From Escarpia spicata (lineage: Eukaryota; Annelida; Polychaeta; Sabellida; Siboglinidae): DNA of 64,000 nucleotides. The stretch is taken from positions 11,346,199 to 11,410,198 of the forward strand of contig OZ023209.1 of assembly GCA_963995525.1 (NCBI GenBank). The letters run 5' to 3'. The translations under genes were made by a program, and so were the position numbers. Below the pieces are notes generated by a model. The model made no database searches. It saw only the letters and a list, made by a program, of their open reading frames with translations, and was not told the DNA's origin. This document shows positions 13,593 through 25,561 of the stretch, one piece after another; position 1 is the stretch's first letter, and the number at the start of each line of letters is the position of its first letter.

Positions 13593-15076
13593 GAAATGTA
13601 AACAAATGCAGCCCTAGTGTGATGCTCGCTGGGTGTATAAATGGTAACAAATGCAGCCCTAGTGTGATGCTCGCTGGGTGTATAATTGGTAACAAATGCA
13701 GCCCTAGTGTGATGCTCGCTGGGTGTATAAATGGTAACAAATGCAGTCCTAGTGTGATGCTCGCTGGGTGTATAAATGGTAACAAATGCAGTCCTAGTGT
13801 GATGCTCGCTGGGTGTATAAATGGTAACAAATGCAGCCCTAGTGTGATGCTCGCTGGGTGTATAAATGGTAACAAATGCAGCCCTAGTGTGACGCTCGCT
13901 GGGTGTATAAATGGTAACAAAGGCAGCCCTAGTTTGACGCTCGCTGGGTGTATAAATGGTAACAAATGCAGTCCTAGTGTGACGCTCGCTGGGTGTATAA
14001 ATGGTAACAAATGCAGCCCTAGTGTGATGCTCGCTGGGTGTATAAATGGTAACAAATGCAGCCCTAGTGTGATGCTCGCTGGGTGTATAAATGGTAACAA
14101 ATGCAGCCCTAGTGTGATGCTCGCTGGGTGTATAAATGGTAACAAATGCAGCCCTAGTGTGACGCTCGCTGGGTGTATAAATGGTAACAAATGCAGCCCT
14201 AGTGTGATGCTCGCTGGGTGTATAAATGGTAACAAATGCAGCCCTAGTGTGACGCTCGCTGGGTGTATAAATGGTAACAAATGCAGCCCTAGTGTGACGC
14301 TCGCTGGGTGTATAAATGGTAACAAATGCAGCCCTAGTGTGATGCTTGCTGGGTGTATAAATGGTAACAAATGCAGCCCTAGTGTGACGCTCGCTGGGTG
14401 TATAAATGGTAACAAATGCAGCCCTAGTGTGATGCTCGCTGGGTGTATAAATGGTAACAAAGGCAGCCCTAGTGTGATGCTCGCTGGGTGTATAAATGGT
14501 AACAAATGCAGCCCTAGTGTGACGCTCGCTGGATGTATAAATGGTAACAAAGGCAGCCCTAGTGTGACGCTCGCTGGGTGTATAAATGATAATAAAGGCA
14601 GCCCTAGTGTGATGCTCGCTGGGTGTATAAATGGTAACAAAGGCAGCCCTAGTGTGATGCTCGCTGGGTGTATAAATGGTAACAAAGGCAGCCTTAGTGT
14701 GATGCTCGCAGGGTGTATAAATGGTAACAAAGGCAACCCTAGTGACGCTCGCTGGGTGTATAAATGGTAACAAAGGCAGCCCTAGTGTGACGCTCGCTGG
14801 ATGTATCAATGGTAACAAAGGCAGCCCTAGTGTGACGCTCGCTGGGTGTATAAATGGTAACAAAGGCAGCCCTAGTGTGACGCTCGCTGGGTGTATAAAT
14901 GGTAACAAAGGCAGCCCTAGTTTGACGCTCGCTGGGTGTATAAATGATAACAAATGCAGCCCTATTGTAATGCTCGCTGGGTGTATAAATGGTAACAAAG
15001 GCAGCCCTAGTGTGACGTTCGCTGGGTGTATAAATGGTAACAAAAGCAGCCCTAGTGTGACGCTCGCTGGGTGTAT
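13593..15076 (+). repeat. 45-bp minisatellite, about 33 units
   Basis: The unit reads roughly CTCGCTGGGTGTATAAATGG plus TAACAAATGCAGCCCTAGTG and a short variable link. Because 45 is a multiple of three, several frames stay open for hundreds of codons on both strands. A 2-bp deletion near 14742 shifts the frame. Units in the left two-thirds mostly have AAATGCAG and those at the right mostly AAAGGCAG, showing local homogenisation. Every unit carries TATAAAT. No start context, splice site or unique coding sequence surrounds it, so I treat it as non-coding. Confidence 0.95.
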
Positions 15077-15344
15077 GCTAGTTAGTGTAAACCACGCCAT
15101 CAATGTTTCGTTGATGCAGAAATAAAACATGGGTGTTGTTAATTAATTCACACAATTTGCGTCAGTCGTCAAAGAAGATATAACATATAATGTTCTGTTA
15201 ATAAAACTACCACTGTCCAACGTCACTGTAACCATTCACATATCATCATGAAAACGAATTAAACTATAAACTCGGAACTTTACACGAGTATCGCATGATT
15301 GCCTTGCGCCATTTATAGCATGGCCTAGTATAGTTCGACAAAGT

Positions 15345-15985
15345 AGATATGCAAACATTGTAATTGTACAATGTTTGCGGAATGACGCAGTTTTGAACAC
15401 TCATCACTTAATTTTCACTCCATACTTACTGCACCACTTGCTAGCTCCTCGTGTTATCCTGTATTTACGGGGAGACAGTAGGCTTTCTAAAGGTAAATGA
15501 CATGGCCATGAGTACGTAGGTAACGTAGATATAAGCCACCATTGGTTTTGTATAACGTTTGCAGGATGGCGCAATTTCGAACATTTTTCACATGACGGTG
15601 ATACTCTTTGGTCGTCGCTCCACACAAACTCCATCAACTGACACCTATAATCTTGACGGAAAGAAATTTTCTTTCACGGTGTGTACAATTTGTTCATATA
15701 AATGGCGTAGATATAACGTTTTTGTAACTTTATGACGTTCGCGGTATTGCAAAAGTTCGGATATTCATAATTGCATGGTGACCTTGTTTGACCTTAGCTC
15801 TACACTTACCATACCGGATAACAGCACCCGTCGTATCACATTTTGACGGGGAGACAATAAGCCTTCCAAATACATGACCTGACTATTTTATTATTACTGA
15901 AAGTATATATGCAACCATTGGAATTATAAGACGTTTGCGGAAGCGGACAATTTCGAAAATGTATCATTTGACGGTGAACTTGTTT
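15345..15985 (+). repeat. degenerate tandem repeat, unit about 190 bp, about four copies
   Basis: Recurring landmarks are CAACCATTGGAATTATAA-like, GACGTTTGCGGAA-like, CAATTTCGAAAATGTATCA-like and GACGGGGAGACAATAAGCC-like strings, with copy starts near 15345, 15528, 15705 and 15905. The copies are strongly diverged, so the array is old. No gene is seen here or in 15077-15344. Confidence 0.6.
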
Positions 15986-16014
15986 GACCTATTGTTTTGT
16001 AATTTATGTATAAT

Positions 16015-16170
16015 TCGTGTTATATTTTTTAAGTATTTTAGTTTGAGAAGGGCATAGTAACATATAAGTCTTTGACTTCAGCTATGTCCTTTCAGCAGCA
16101 GCAGCAGCAGCAGCAGCAGCACACCATACTGTGCATGTATTATGTTGTTATGGTTGAATAAACTGTCAAC
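16015..16170 (+). mobile_element. retroelement 3' end with embedded (CAG)n
   Basis: The segment runs from GGGCATAGTAACATATAAGT through CTTCAGCTATGTCCTTT, (CAG) about nine times and CATACTGTGCATGTATTATG to GAATAAAC. It is repeated in reverse orientation at 18003-18150, where it ends in (ATTC)n, a typical LINE simple-repeat tail. Confidence 0.65.
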
Positions 16171-16344
16171 AACTTTCAACCTTGGAGTCACGCTAGTTCT
16201 ACAATAGCCCTCGTTGTGATGGGGATATCTAGGGTTTTCAAATTATATACCTTTTGGGTATTTGTACGGTTAGGGAGCATTTATGTCGGTCCGTTAAGTA
16301 GTGCCTACCGCTCGCCTGTTGAGGAGATATAAACGAGGTTCAAT

Positions 16345-16560
16345 CATTCAATCAATCACAATACTTTATTGTCCCTTGGGAGGGAAATTCATTTGGAATG
16401 TAGCAGCATATTAAAACAAATAAAACAAATGTACATGCAATATAAAAGTAAAAAAAGTAATACAAGTTATATCAATTAAATAAATAAATAAGTTAAAATA
16501 AGTTAAATATGTTAAATAAGTTAAAAAAGTTAAATCATCTCATAAATCACAAATCATCTC
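16345..16560. mobile_element. LINE/SINE 3'-end-like sequence
   Basis: CAATACTTTATTGTCCC plus GGAGGGAAATTCATTTG followed by an A-rich degenerate tract is the layout of retroelement 3' UTRs with a TTTATTGTC box. A related string lies at 59640-59660. The clade is unknown. Confidence 0.45.
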
Positions 16561-16934
16561 AGGCTCACTCAGTGTCAGACTGACAGGGAAGACTGGCAGA
16601 GATAGAGGGGAACGAAGGTCAGTTACTCATTCATTATATAGGTTATATTGGTCAGAGCTAATTTTGATATTCATGCGACAAATTTGCAACCTATGATTTG
16701 TTCACTGACGTAATCGTAATCATACCCAGATATCATGAAAACATGCGTTTGGACATATCATTTTGATTGTTTGGATGTTTACAATTCGAGATATTCAGAA
16801 AAGTAGTACAAATTTTAATGGCGATAACTAATTTGCATATTAATGGGTGTCTACACAAAACGCTCAAAGGTGCCTGGGTGGCATCAGTCGGATTATTGAC
16901 CTAGAGGGTTAGAAGGTCACAAAAATGCAAAACC

Positions 16935-18000
16935 ATCGTGTAGACCCCAATGCACGCTTCACTGGTCAATAGCCGGACTACTATAAATGTGGACTATCCT
17001 CACGTAAGTTATCTACTAGTATCGTTTGAACCTGCTACCGTTGATGAAGTAATAATGATGCTCTCCCCAAAGAAGTATTGTGCCCTCGATCCATTTCAGA
17101 CTAAACTGCTAAAAGCATGTCTCGATACATTACTCAGACCTATAACAAATGTCACCAATGCATCACTGTGCTCTGGCTTCTTTCCCGATGACTTCAAATG
17201 CGCCCATGTCAATCCAGTTCTTAGTCCCTGCCTAAACCAGACCAAAACAGTTATACACCTATTTCTAACCTTAGCTTTATTTCTAAAATACTAGAAACGT
17301 TTGTAGCTAGCCGTCTAAGGTCTCACATTAGCACAAATGTCTTAACTATTTACTACTTATAAACAGATCATAACATTCTAATTAATCGTTTATTAAAGTG
17401 GTATGGCATATCTGGCACAGCTCTGGGCTGGTTTTCTTCATACCTAACTGATACATACCAAACCATTAAGATTGAGAACTGCTTTTCGGCAGCACTGTTC
17501 TTGGCCTTTGGTTGTCACTCTCTATACAATACCACTAAGCTCTGTTATTAACATTCATCATCTAAACCATCATCTTTATGCAGATGATACCCAGATTTAC
17601 ATTTCTTTATTTACGCCTAATACTAATTGCTCCTTAGATCAGCTCAAAAATGTCTTAATGGCATTTTCGTGGACCAATGACTGAGATTAGATTATAATTA
17701 AATGCTGATCAAACATAATTTCTTATAATTGGTACACAGATGCAGCGTGACAAAATTAAAAACTTCTTTTCCACATCTATGCTTTGCCAATATGTTACGC
17801 CTGCACCTTCAACACGAAATCTTGGAGTAGTCTTTGGTGATAATGTCAGTCTTAGATAGCACATTTCTCAAAATTGTCGCTGCTGTTATTATCATATTCG
17901 CAGGCTTAATAGATACAAACGCCCATTCGTGCCACTGTCCACTAAACAACCTCATTCATGATGCCTGCTGCCACAATGTCACTTGTCGTTTTGGAATAGG
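16935..18000 (+). pseudogene. decayed L2-like LINE reverse transcriptase
   Basis: Readable pieces in order are EPATVDEVIMMLSPKK with DPFQTKLLKACLDTLL and SGFFPDDFKCAHV (RT N-terminal region), HHLYADDTQIYISL (active site, 17560-17610), then NLGVVF and YYHIRRLNRYKRPF (C-terminal region). Many frameshifts and stops are present. The 370 bp before it hold no gene. Confidence 0.7.
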
Positions 18001-18002
18001 TA

Positions 18003-18150
18003 ATGAATGAATGAATGAATGAATGAACGTTTATTCAACAACAACAACAACATAATACATGCACAGTATGGTTTGCTGCTGCTGCTGCTGCTGCTGAAAG
18101 GACATAGCTGAAGTCATAGACTTATGTGTTGCTATGCCCTAATGTGTATG
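18003..18150 (-). mobile_element. retroelement 3' end with (CAG)n, inserted into L2-like remains
   Basis: This is the reverse complement of the 16015-16170 segment, with a (TGAA)n tail at 18003-18028 and a (GCT)n/(CAG)n core near 18073-18096. It separates two L2-like fragments. Confidence 0.65.
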
Positions 18151-18289
18151 CATGTATCATTTATTTGCTGTTTTTATCAAATGGTTTTATTTACATATTG
18201 CAGTCATGTCTGTTCCTAACCGAGACAAATTTCTCAACTCCATAATTGAGACAATAAAGCATTATCTTATATTATCTTATTTACGACGT

Positions 18290-18775
18290 AGTCGCCGTTA
18301 TTTGCATCTTTCTGTTGCAAAAACTATGGCAACTGCACTTGTTACTAGTACTTCTCTTTTTTTTACAATATTTTCCTTAAGGATATCACTAGGTTACAAC
18401 GTGTACAGAATTGCTTAGCTAGGGTTGTGACTTAGTCTCCGCGGTTTTCTCATTCAGTGCCTCTTCTGAAGTCCTTGCACTGGCTTCCTGTACGATATCC
18501 TATTATTTTTAAGATCTGTACCATTACCTATCAGGTACTTTCATGTAAGCAACCAGCATATTTATATTCATTGCTTACTCCTGTAAAAAAGCCTATCCAG
18601 CTTCGATCACCTAGTTCTGATTTACTTTTTGTTCCTAGAGTCAATACCAATATTGGAACTAGGGCATTTTCTGTTGCTGCACCAATTCTTTGGAATATGC
18701 TCCCTGTTAGTGTTTGATCAGTTGAAAATATTATACAATTTCACCGTCATTTAAAAAACTTACCTTTATAACCTA
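18290..18775 (+). pseudogene. C-terminal fragment of an L2-like LINE ORF2
   Basis: SVAKTMATALVTS is followed by SVPLLKSLHWLPVRYPIIFK and GTRAFSVAAPILWNMLPVSV, which are hallmark L2-clade C-terminal motifs. In-frame stops and a frame change are present. The 360 bp downstream, up to copy C, hold no gene. Confidence 0.75.
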
Positions 18776-19610
18776 AAGTTATCCACCTTAGCTCCCTGGC
18801 GTATCGATCCATCTATTGACGACTTTAATATGGCTTATTAATTGTGATATGGACTAACCCTTTTGTATTGAGGGGCCTCTGGGCTTGGTTTGCGGGGATT
18901 TAGGAACAAAAGAAGTTACCTTATTATTAGTATTATTAAATAGTAGTCCTTCGGTTATGCCATATTATTTGATTTCGATAAAACACTGGCTGATATCTGT
19001 TTTTTTGCACGATCGCGCATGCGACACATAACTAATTTTGTTTGTTTGTTACGTTTTAACATTAATAGCACGAATTGTATTTTACAAATAAGCTTCACAT
19101 TTTGGAGGTAACTCTTAACAGAGTACTAAATGGATTGCATAATATAATATTCCATCACAGTTAAAACAGTAAAACCGTCAGCGTCAATTATAATACATGT
19201 ATCATTGGCAAATAAGTGATGTTCAAACAGGCGCTGTATAACTTGACACCAAATGAGGCACGGCGAAAGCTCAAGAACCAGTTACTCGCAAAAAGGGAAC
19301 GTGTCCATTGCTACATGGAACACACGTACGTGGTATCGATGATCTGGTTGTGTTTCTATAAGAATATTGTGACTTATAAATGATTTCCATGACGTATCAG
19401 TGAGTGTCGGACGTTCATTGGCGGATGGGAATTGAGTGTTAAACGGCTACAGTGCTTAGACAGGAGGGAAGACCCTCAACCATTGCCGCTGAAGGAGAAA
19501 TGGAACTAAAGGTTCGGCTCGAAAGTAGTCTCCCTCGATATATTGTGAATGGTGTAGTTACCTTCAGACAATAAGAACGAATTAGTTGGAATTGTCTATA
19601 TATTGATGAG

Positions 19611-20066
<456 letters not shown>

Positions 20067-20216
20067 CCGTTCGTTGCTAGGGTGTGTGCGTGCGATCGCA
20101 AGTCATATGTGGTGAATAACGACAAGCAATAATTACACCATATACCGTAAGCTTCTACCTGTTTAATTCCCTAGTAGTTAGCCAGTATTCTAGTCCTACA
20201 TATATACAGCATGTAC

Positions 20217-20535
20217 GAATGTATGTATGTATGTGTGTATTATGTGTGTCACACATATAATACAATGCGTGTATGTATGTATATGTGTGTATGTGTGTAT
20301 GCATGTATGCATGTATGCATGTATGCATGTATGCATGTATGCTTGTATGCATGTGTGCATGTATGCATGTATGCATGTGTGCATGTATGCATGTATGCAT
20401 GTGTGCATATATGCATGTATGCATATATGCATGTATGCATGTATTTACGTATGTATTTATGCATGTATGCATGTTTGTTTGTTGTGTGTACATACGTACA
20501 TACTATGTATGTATGCATGCGTGTATATATATATA
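20217..20535 (+). repeat. (ATGC/ATGT)n microsatellite ending in (AT)n
   Basis: The tetranucleotide array lies just upstream of copy C exon 2. Its long Met-His-Cys-type frames on both strands are artefacts. Confidence 0.95.
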
Positions 20536-20871
20536 TATAGTGTTTCGTTTCATTTTACAGATTTCCTGTCTTCCCTTCCTTGTTCTGACGTGTGCTCTGG
20601 GAGTGGAATCGATTCACAAGAAGACGATATTGCAGCGGAGTATCTGCATGAAGCTTTGTCGCGTGAGAGTCACAAAGTGCATCGTCAAGAACGGCGGCAA
20701 ATGCAACCGACGATCCATTGCCGGTTCCACAGTACCGCGTGACAGACGTTGAGAAATGTATCGACAAATGTGTTTTTTCTATATATGATTCACAGCTGAT
20801 TTATGTGAAACCAATGCTGACTGGACGTAATCTGAACAATCGAATTGTCCTGTGACGCCAGTCGCCGCGAA

Positions 20872-21100
20872 TACATCGCATCGCGCATATCATCGCACAT
20901 CGCGCATCGCATCGCGCATCGTCCATCGCATCGCGCATCGTCCATCGCATGGCGCATCGTCCATCGCAACGCGCAACGCGCATCGCGCATCATCCAACGC
21001 ATCGCGCATCATCCATCGCATCGCATCACGCCTCGCTTCGCTTCGCTTCGCGCATCGTCCATTGCATCGCCCATAGCATCGTATATCGCGTCATCGCCCC
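20872..21100 (+). repeat. CGCAT/CATCG-rich short tandem array
   Basis: Irregular repeats of GCATCG, CGCATCGTCC and CTTCG are inserted into copy C between sequences that are nearly contiguous in copy A (8660-8690). The block is GC-rich and CpG-dense compared with its surroundings. Confidence 0.85.
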
Positions 21101-22796
21101 TTAGCGCTGCGAATATCCACACATAAAAGCGATGGCCCTTATCGACCATCAGACGATTTCAAGGTGACGAGTATTCTCGAAACGTTGCACCGGCATGCTT
21201 TTAACAGTATTATATGTGTTCTTGCACATGCCTAGGTGGTTTTTTTTATTCCTTCAGCACGTGACAAACTAGTATTAGTATCATATTTATCGCTGACTGT
21301 CATTTAGTCATTCGACTTAATGCAGTAATACTTGTAGGAAAATAACGGGAGAACACAACCAGTGTATATGATGTATGTATGTATGTATATATCGTGAAAA
21401 GTTCCGGTATACCTAACATATGGAAAAACCGCACGTAACCGCATATATCGTTTTAATGGTATTGTTAAATAACATGCAGTGGCTAAAGGTGTACAAGCTG
21501 TCTAGAGCTGCCAGCAAGTATTATAAATAGCCTGTATAGCGACGGCAGCTTGAATTAGTTTTTTTAGTTTAGGTACAATGTAAAATACATTACATGTTTC
21601 ACAGTAGATATAAATACATTTACGGCATCAACAATGGCTGGAGTAAAGTAGGACATTCGCATATCACTGACACACGCGTGGAGCTATGTGCATTTTAGTG
21701 AGATGTATTTACTATGATCAACTTTACAATAAACACTGCACGGATGCATAGTTTGGCTCACAAGGGCATACCTCTCGAAATGGCCTATGGCTATAGTCTA
21801 TACGTGCATGTTATTCCGCCGCCCCCCCCCCCCACACACACACACATCTCAGAACATCAGCCCCTCGACCCTATCTACTATCTAAGCCTCCTCTAACAAA
21901 CCCATATCGCCAACCTCATTCACGCGACTGATCGTTTCCTCCCTCAAGTAGTGAAGAGGTCACCACGATGGACATTCACTTCCGGTTGTGTGTTTTCCAC
22001 GTGCACTGTAGTCTACAATGCCCTCACAGAGCCAGTTGGGCGAACGTTGTTTCACTTTCATTTAATTATTATTATTAAATAGAGGATTACTGAAGAACAT
22101 TTTTATTATTTGCATTCGCCACCATCAACGTTTTACTAGACTCAAGATAGACAGAACCTTCCAGCGTTGTAAATAAACAGGAGACAACAAAAGCAAACGT
22201 TACCTGTTTACCTTCATCCCTCTATTAATCTCATTTTCCATTTCTTACAACCAAATTACGTCCACTATTTACCCATCTCTCTATACTACTGCTGAGCAAT
22301 ACTAAAGTTGTTTTCTTTCAGTTGCACGGGTGCATGCTTTTTCCAACATATAAGACTTGTTTCACAAGCAAAAGCCAATTAGCTATAATATTATTTTGAA
22401 GGATTTTTGTATGCAGCTATTGAGGGAATTCATGACTTAGATCGAACGAATCCCATCGATTAAGCTGATAAAGGTCTTCAAAAAAGTGCAAACAGTGTCT
22501 TAACAAAGCGTAGCATTTAAAAATGTTAATGTTGCCTAACATTTGAAAATGTCAGAGTTTCTATATATGTTATCAACTAAAGTAGACACACAAAGTTATC
22601 CCGTATAGTGGAAGCAGAATCACAAAGCTTTCACAAAGTAATTTTGTATATGCATTATGCATAAAATGTTTGCTATTTTATAAACAAATGAAAAAACTGC
22701 AGTGGTGGACACGGGTGTTTGTTTGAAAAAAACACCGAGGCGTTATTGTGCAAAATTGTGAGAAACCCATTTTACCGGAGTAGGACGTCCAAAACA
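21101..22796. other. 3' flank of copy C, no gene
   Basis: It aligns with 8690-9950. A poly-C run (about 21822-21833) and CA run are present. I see no coding exon. Confidence 0.6.
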
Positions 22797-23080
22797 CTAA
22801 CTCTTGACTTAACTTGACTTGAATGCCAAGGCCAATTTGACCCCTCTCTATCCTCCTGGATGTCACACCCCTCCATTTCGTGCTGACTAGAACACACCTC
22901 TCTGCTGTTAAAAGCGGGAGTCCTGTGCTCTGTCTTACTTGGTCACTCCACCTGTTCCGCGGCCTTCCTCGTTTTCTGTGTCCTTCAAAGTCTTCCTTAA
23001 AAGCTATATTATGAGGTTTTCGTTTGGCATACGGCAGACATGTCCAAACAATCGAAATCACCTATGTCTGATGACATCTC
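22797..23080 (-). pseudogene. LINE RT C-terminal tail (copy C)
   Basis: RKRGRPRNRWSDQVRQSTG and TKWRGVTSRRIERGQ match the 9952-10194 fragment and keep the RGRP..RW.D motif better than copy A does. It is a fragment only. Confidence 0.65.
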
Positions 23081-23254
23081 AGATGGATTCAGCGATTAAT
23101 GTTTCGTAGAGCGTAAGGGTGTCGTAAGGAGGGGAGGGGGTCCCCAGGCTAAACACGAACTAAACACGAAAGTGCCATTTTAAAATACAACGGCATCCAC
23201 AACTTTGGGGTGTCCTTGCGAGTGTTCATCGTATACGGCTATGATCCTCTAGGA

Positions 23255-23468
23255 TCAATCGCACCCAAATGATGCAAGTTAGCCTACCTAAGGAGTTCAA
23301 ACTAGATACATACTTGTTCAGATACACACAGTTTTGAAATCAGGTATGCTGACGACACAACACTAATATCTACCACATTCGAGAAACTACAATTTGCAAC
23401 TGAAGAGCTTCAAGCGGCTTTAAAACAAATGGGATATCAAAATCAACTTCTCCAAATGCAAAGTAATC
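23255..23468 (+). pseudogene. LINE RT active-site fragment (copy C), cut by the gap
   Basis: FEIRYADDTTLISTTFEKLQ reads through the catalytic YADD box (near 23340-23400). Sequence ends at the N run, so the remainder, including whether a GA array is present as in copy A, is unknown. Confidence 0.7.
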
Positions 23469-23668
23469 NNNNNNNNNNNNNNNNNNNNNNNNNNNNNNNN
23501 NNNNNNNNNNNNNNNNNNNNNNNNNNNNNNNNNNNNNNNNNNNNNNNNNNNNNNNNNNNNNNNNNNNNNNNNNNNNNNNNNNNNNNNNNNNNNNNNNNNN
23601 NNNNNNNNNNNNNNNNNNNNNNNNNNNNNNNNNNNNNNNNNNNNNNNNNNNNNNNNNNNNNNNNNNNN
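23469..23668. other. assembly gap (200 N)
   Basis: The round size suggests a fixed-length gap of unknown true length. It separates copy C from the left lectin arm and probably hides the first exon of the left lectin gene. Confidence 1.
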
Positions 23669-24325
23669 TTTGTTTACGTGCCGGAAGTTTCGCATCACAA
23701 ACAAATAGTTTAACAGATAAGAAAACAATTGGGCTAATGTGCTTGTGCAGTTGACTTTAAAAATGATTGTACTTGCTGCTATTGTCTAATTGTTCATCTT
23801 CAATTATTTAAAACTCACACTATGATTCGTAAATTATTACTAGCAGATTTCATAGGCACATCCATAGTAAGTTGTTTGTTATATTGCACTTGATATATTG
23901 CTACTGGGGTTGCTATTATTGATGGTGTGTGCTATATTGCTACTAATTTCAATGCTTTCGACATTGTTATTACTAGCAATGCTACTCTTAGTATTTCTTA
24001 GATCATTTTGTTGCATATGATAATATTGTTGTAGCTGGTGGTGGTAATTTTCCTCTTGACGTTATAGTGTTCTACTTAATTGTAATATTGTAAAGCCGCG
24101 TTATTAATTACCGTCATTTAATGATAATAATAATAATTATTATTATTATTATATTTGTGATGTATGCGCCACCGCTCCTTGTACTATTTATGGATATATC
24201 GGGTTCGAGTTTTGTTTGTTGTTACTTTATTATATCTGGTTATACTTTTTATTATAAAAAATATACCTTATTATAATCTTTTATTATGAAAAGGTACCTC
24301 ATTATATTTTTGTTTCATGCCTTAG

Positions 24326-25561
24326 GAAGCTCGGCCCGGTTGGTGAAACATGGAGATCTGTGCTACTATTTCTCCAGCATAGCCCAGTCGACGCCGTGGA
24401 GCAGCGCCTACCAGAGGTGTAAAGCCATGGGAGCCATTCTGGCCCGTGTCGAGTCCGAGGACGTGAACAAGTTTATCAAGTCGGTCATTCCATCCAGATT
24501 CCAGGCTCACTGGATCGGCGTCTTTGAGAACTATAAAAGTAAGAGCCATGCATTACATTTATCCACCTCCATTTTTGTCATTGTAATCAAGTAATTAAAG
24601 TTGTAATTTGAGTCGATTCAGAAAATGCTTGAATTACAAGGTGGTGGAAATTCCACTCGAGCCGTTACATCAGTTACACAAGTTATTTAAATCGCGTCAA
24701 TTTGTATAATTTAGTGTTACCTAATAACGATCTAGTTTCTTCTCAACGTTTCTCGTGAATGAAGAGATAGGTTAAGTGACTTGAGTAAGTAACAGAGTTT
24801 AAAAAAAACGAACGTCGTTGTGTTTCTAGTAAAATGTTCAACACTAGCACTATCCTTAATAGTCTGCAATTGAAATTGAAAACCGCCTGAGCAATCATGA
24901 GGAGAAATTTAATATCGTCAAATTAATTCAGTTCACAGTTGGCATTTCGTACACAATAATTTCGTTGTCACCGTTACCAATCGTCTGTATTACTTCGCCA
25001 GTCGTCCATTTTGAATGTATAATCAAGTTGTGGCGAATGCCTCCTCTGGCAAAATGGCGAGTTTACAGTGCCATCTATTGGTGATTGTTGCACGAGTATC
25101 CATTGGTTCGGCGGTGGAAGATACGTAAAGAATTAAGTTATAGGCCTACTGCGTATAGCGTTTCACTGCCAACTTTTTTGTCTCATTGGTGGGGTCATAG
25201 ACAGCTGATCCTCTAATTGGCAATGTATTACAAAACAAAACAGACAAATAGTTATTTTGATGTTTTTACTCAAAATTTGTAATGTTTAGAGTGGTCGTCC
25301 TCAGTTTATTGATCCAAAAGTGCGTTTAACTGTGCGATTAATTTGTTTTGATAATTATTCAAATCTCGTCATTGGCCCGATACAGGCCCTGTATACGAGA
25401 TGGTGTATTCGGACGATATGCAGCCAATCGTCTATAGTAACTATGCGACCGGGCACCCAAAATACGAATGTACCTTCCTGCGTGCACGGGGCTCCACTAT
25501 GACCTGGTTCACGGGGAACAGTAACCACATGTACCAGTACATCTGCCAGAAACCATGCTAG
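24326..25561 (+). CDS. C-type lectin-like gene, exons 2 and 3 (left arm), in-frame
   Basis: Exon 2 (24326-24538) follows TTTCATGCCTTAG and ends at donor GTAAGA. Exon 3 (25386-25561) follows CCCGATACAG and ends in TAG. The phase-1 intron joins A+GC to give Ser, producing one C-type lectin-like domain of about 128 residues. Motifs are LCYYFSS, WSSAYQRCKAMGAILARVES, HWIGVFENY, YECTFL and MYQYICQKPC. The four core cysteines and WIG are present. The usual sugar and calcium motifs (EPN/QPD, WND) are absent; the sequence reads SNYATGHP and WFTGNSN, so Ca-dependent sugar binding is doubtful. Exon 1 with the signal peptide is probably in the gap. The right-arm candidate exon 1 ends in phase 1 with T, which with exon 2 would make TGA, so either another small exon exists or exon 1 is different. 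Confidence 0.75.

Noticed and set aside
13593..15076. CRISPR-like regular array
   Set aside because: The whole 45-bp unit repeats with no unique spacers, and the DNA is eukaryotic.
13577..15130. 383-517 aa repetitive frames across the 45-bp minisatellite, including a Cys-containing 15-residue repeat
   Set aside because: The period is divisible by three, so frames stay open on both strands at once. There is no unique flanking coding sequence or signal peptide, and a 2-bp deletion shifts the plus frame.
20790..21126. Arg/Met/Asp- and Ser/His/Arg-rich frames
   Set aside because: They translate the CGCATCG array and have no counterpart in copy A.
23420..23728. ORFs spanning the N run
   Set aside because: They are produced by unknown bases.
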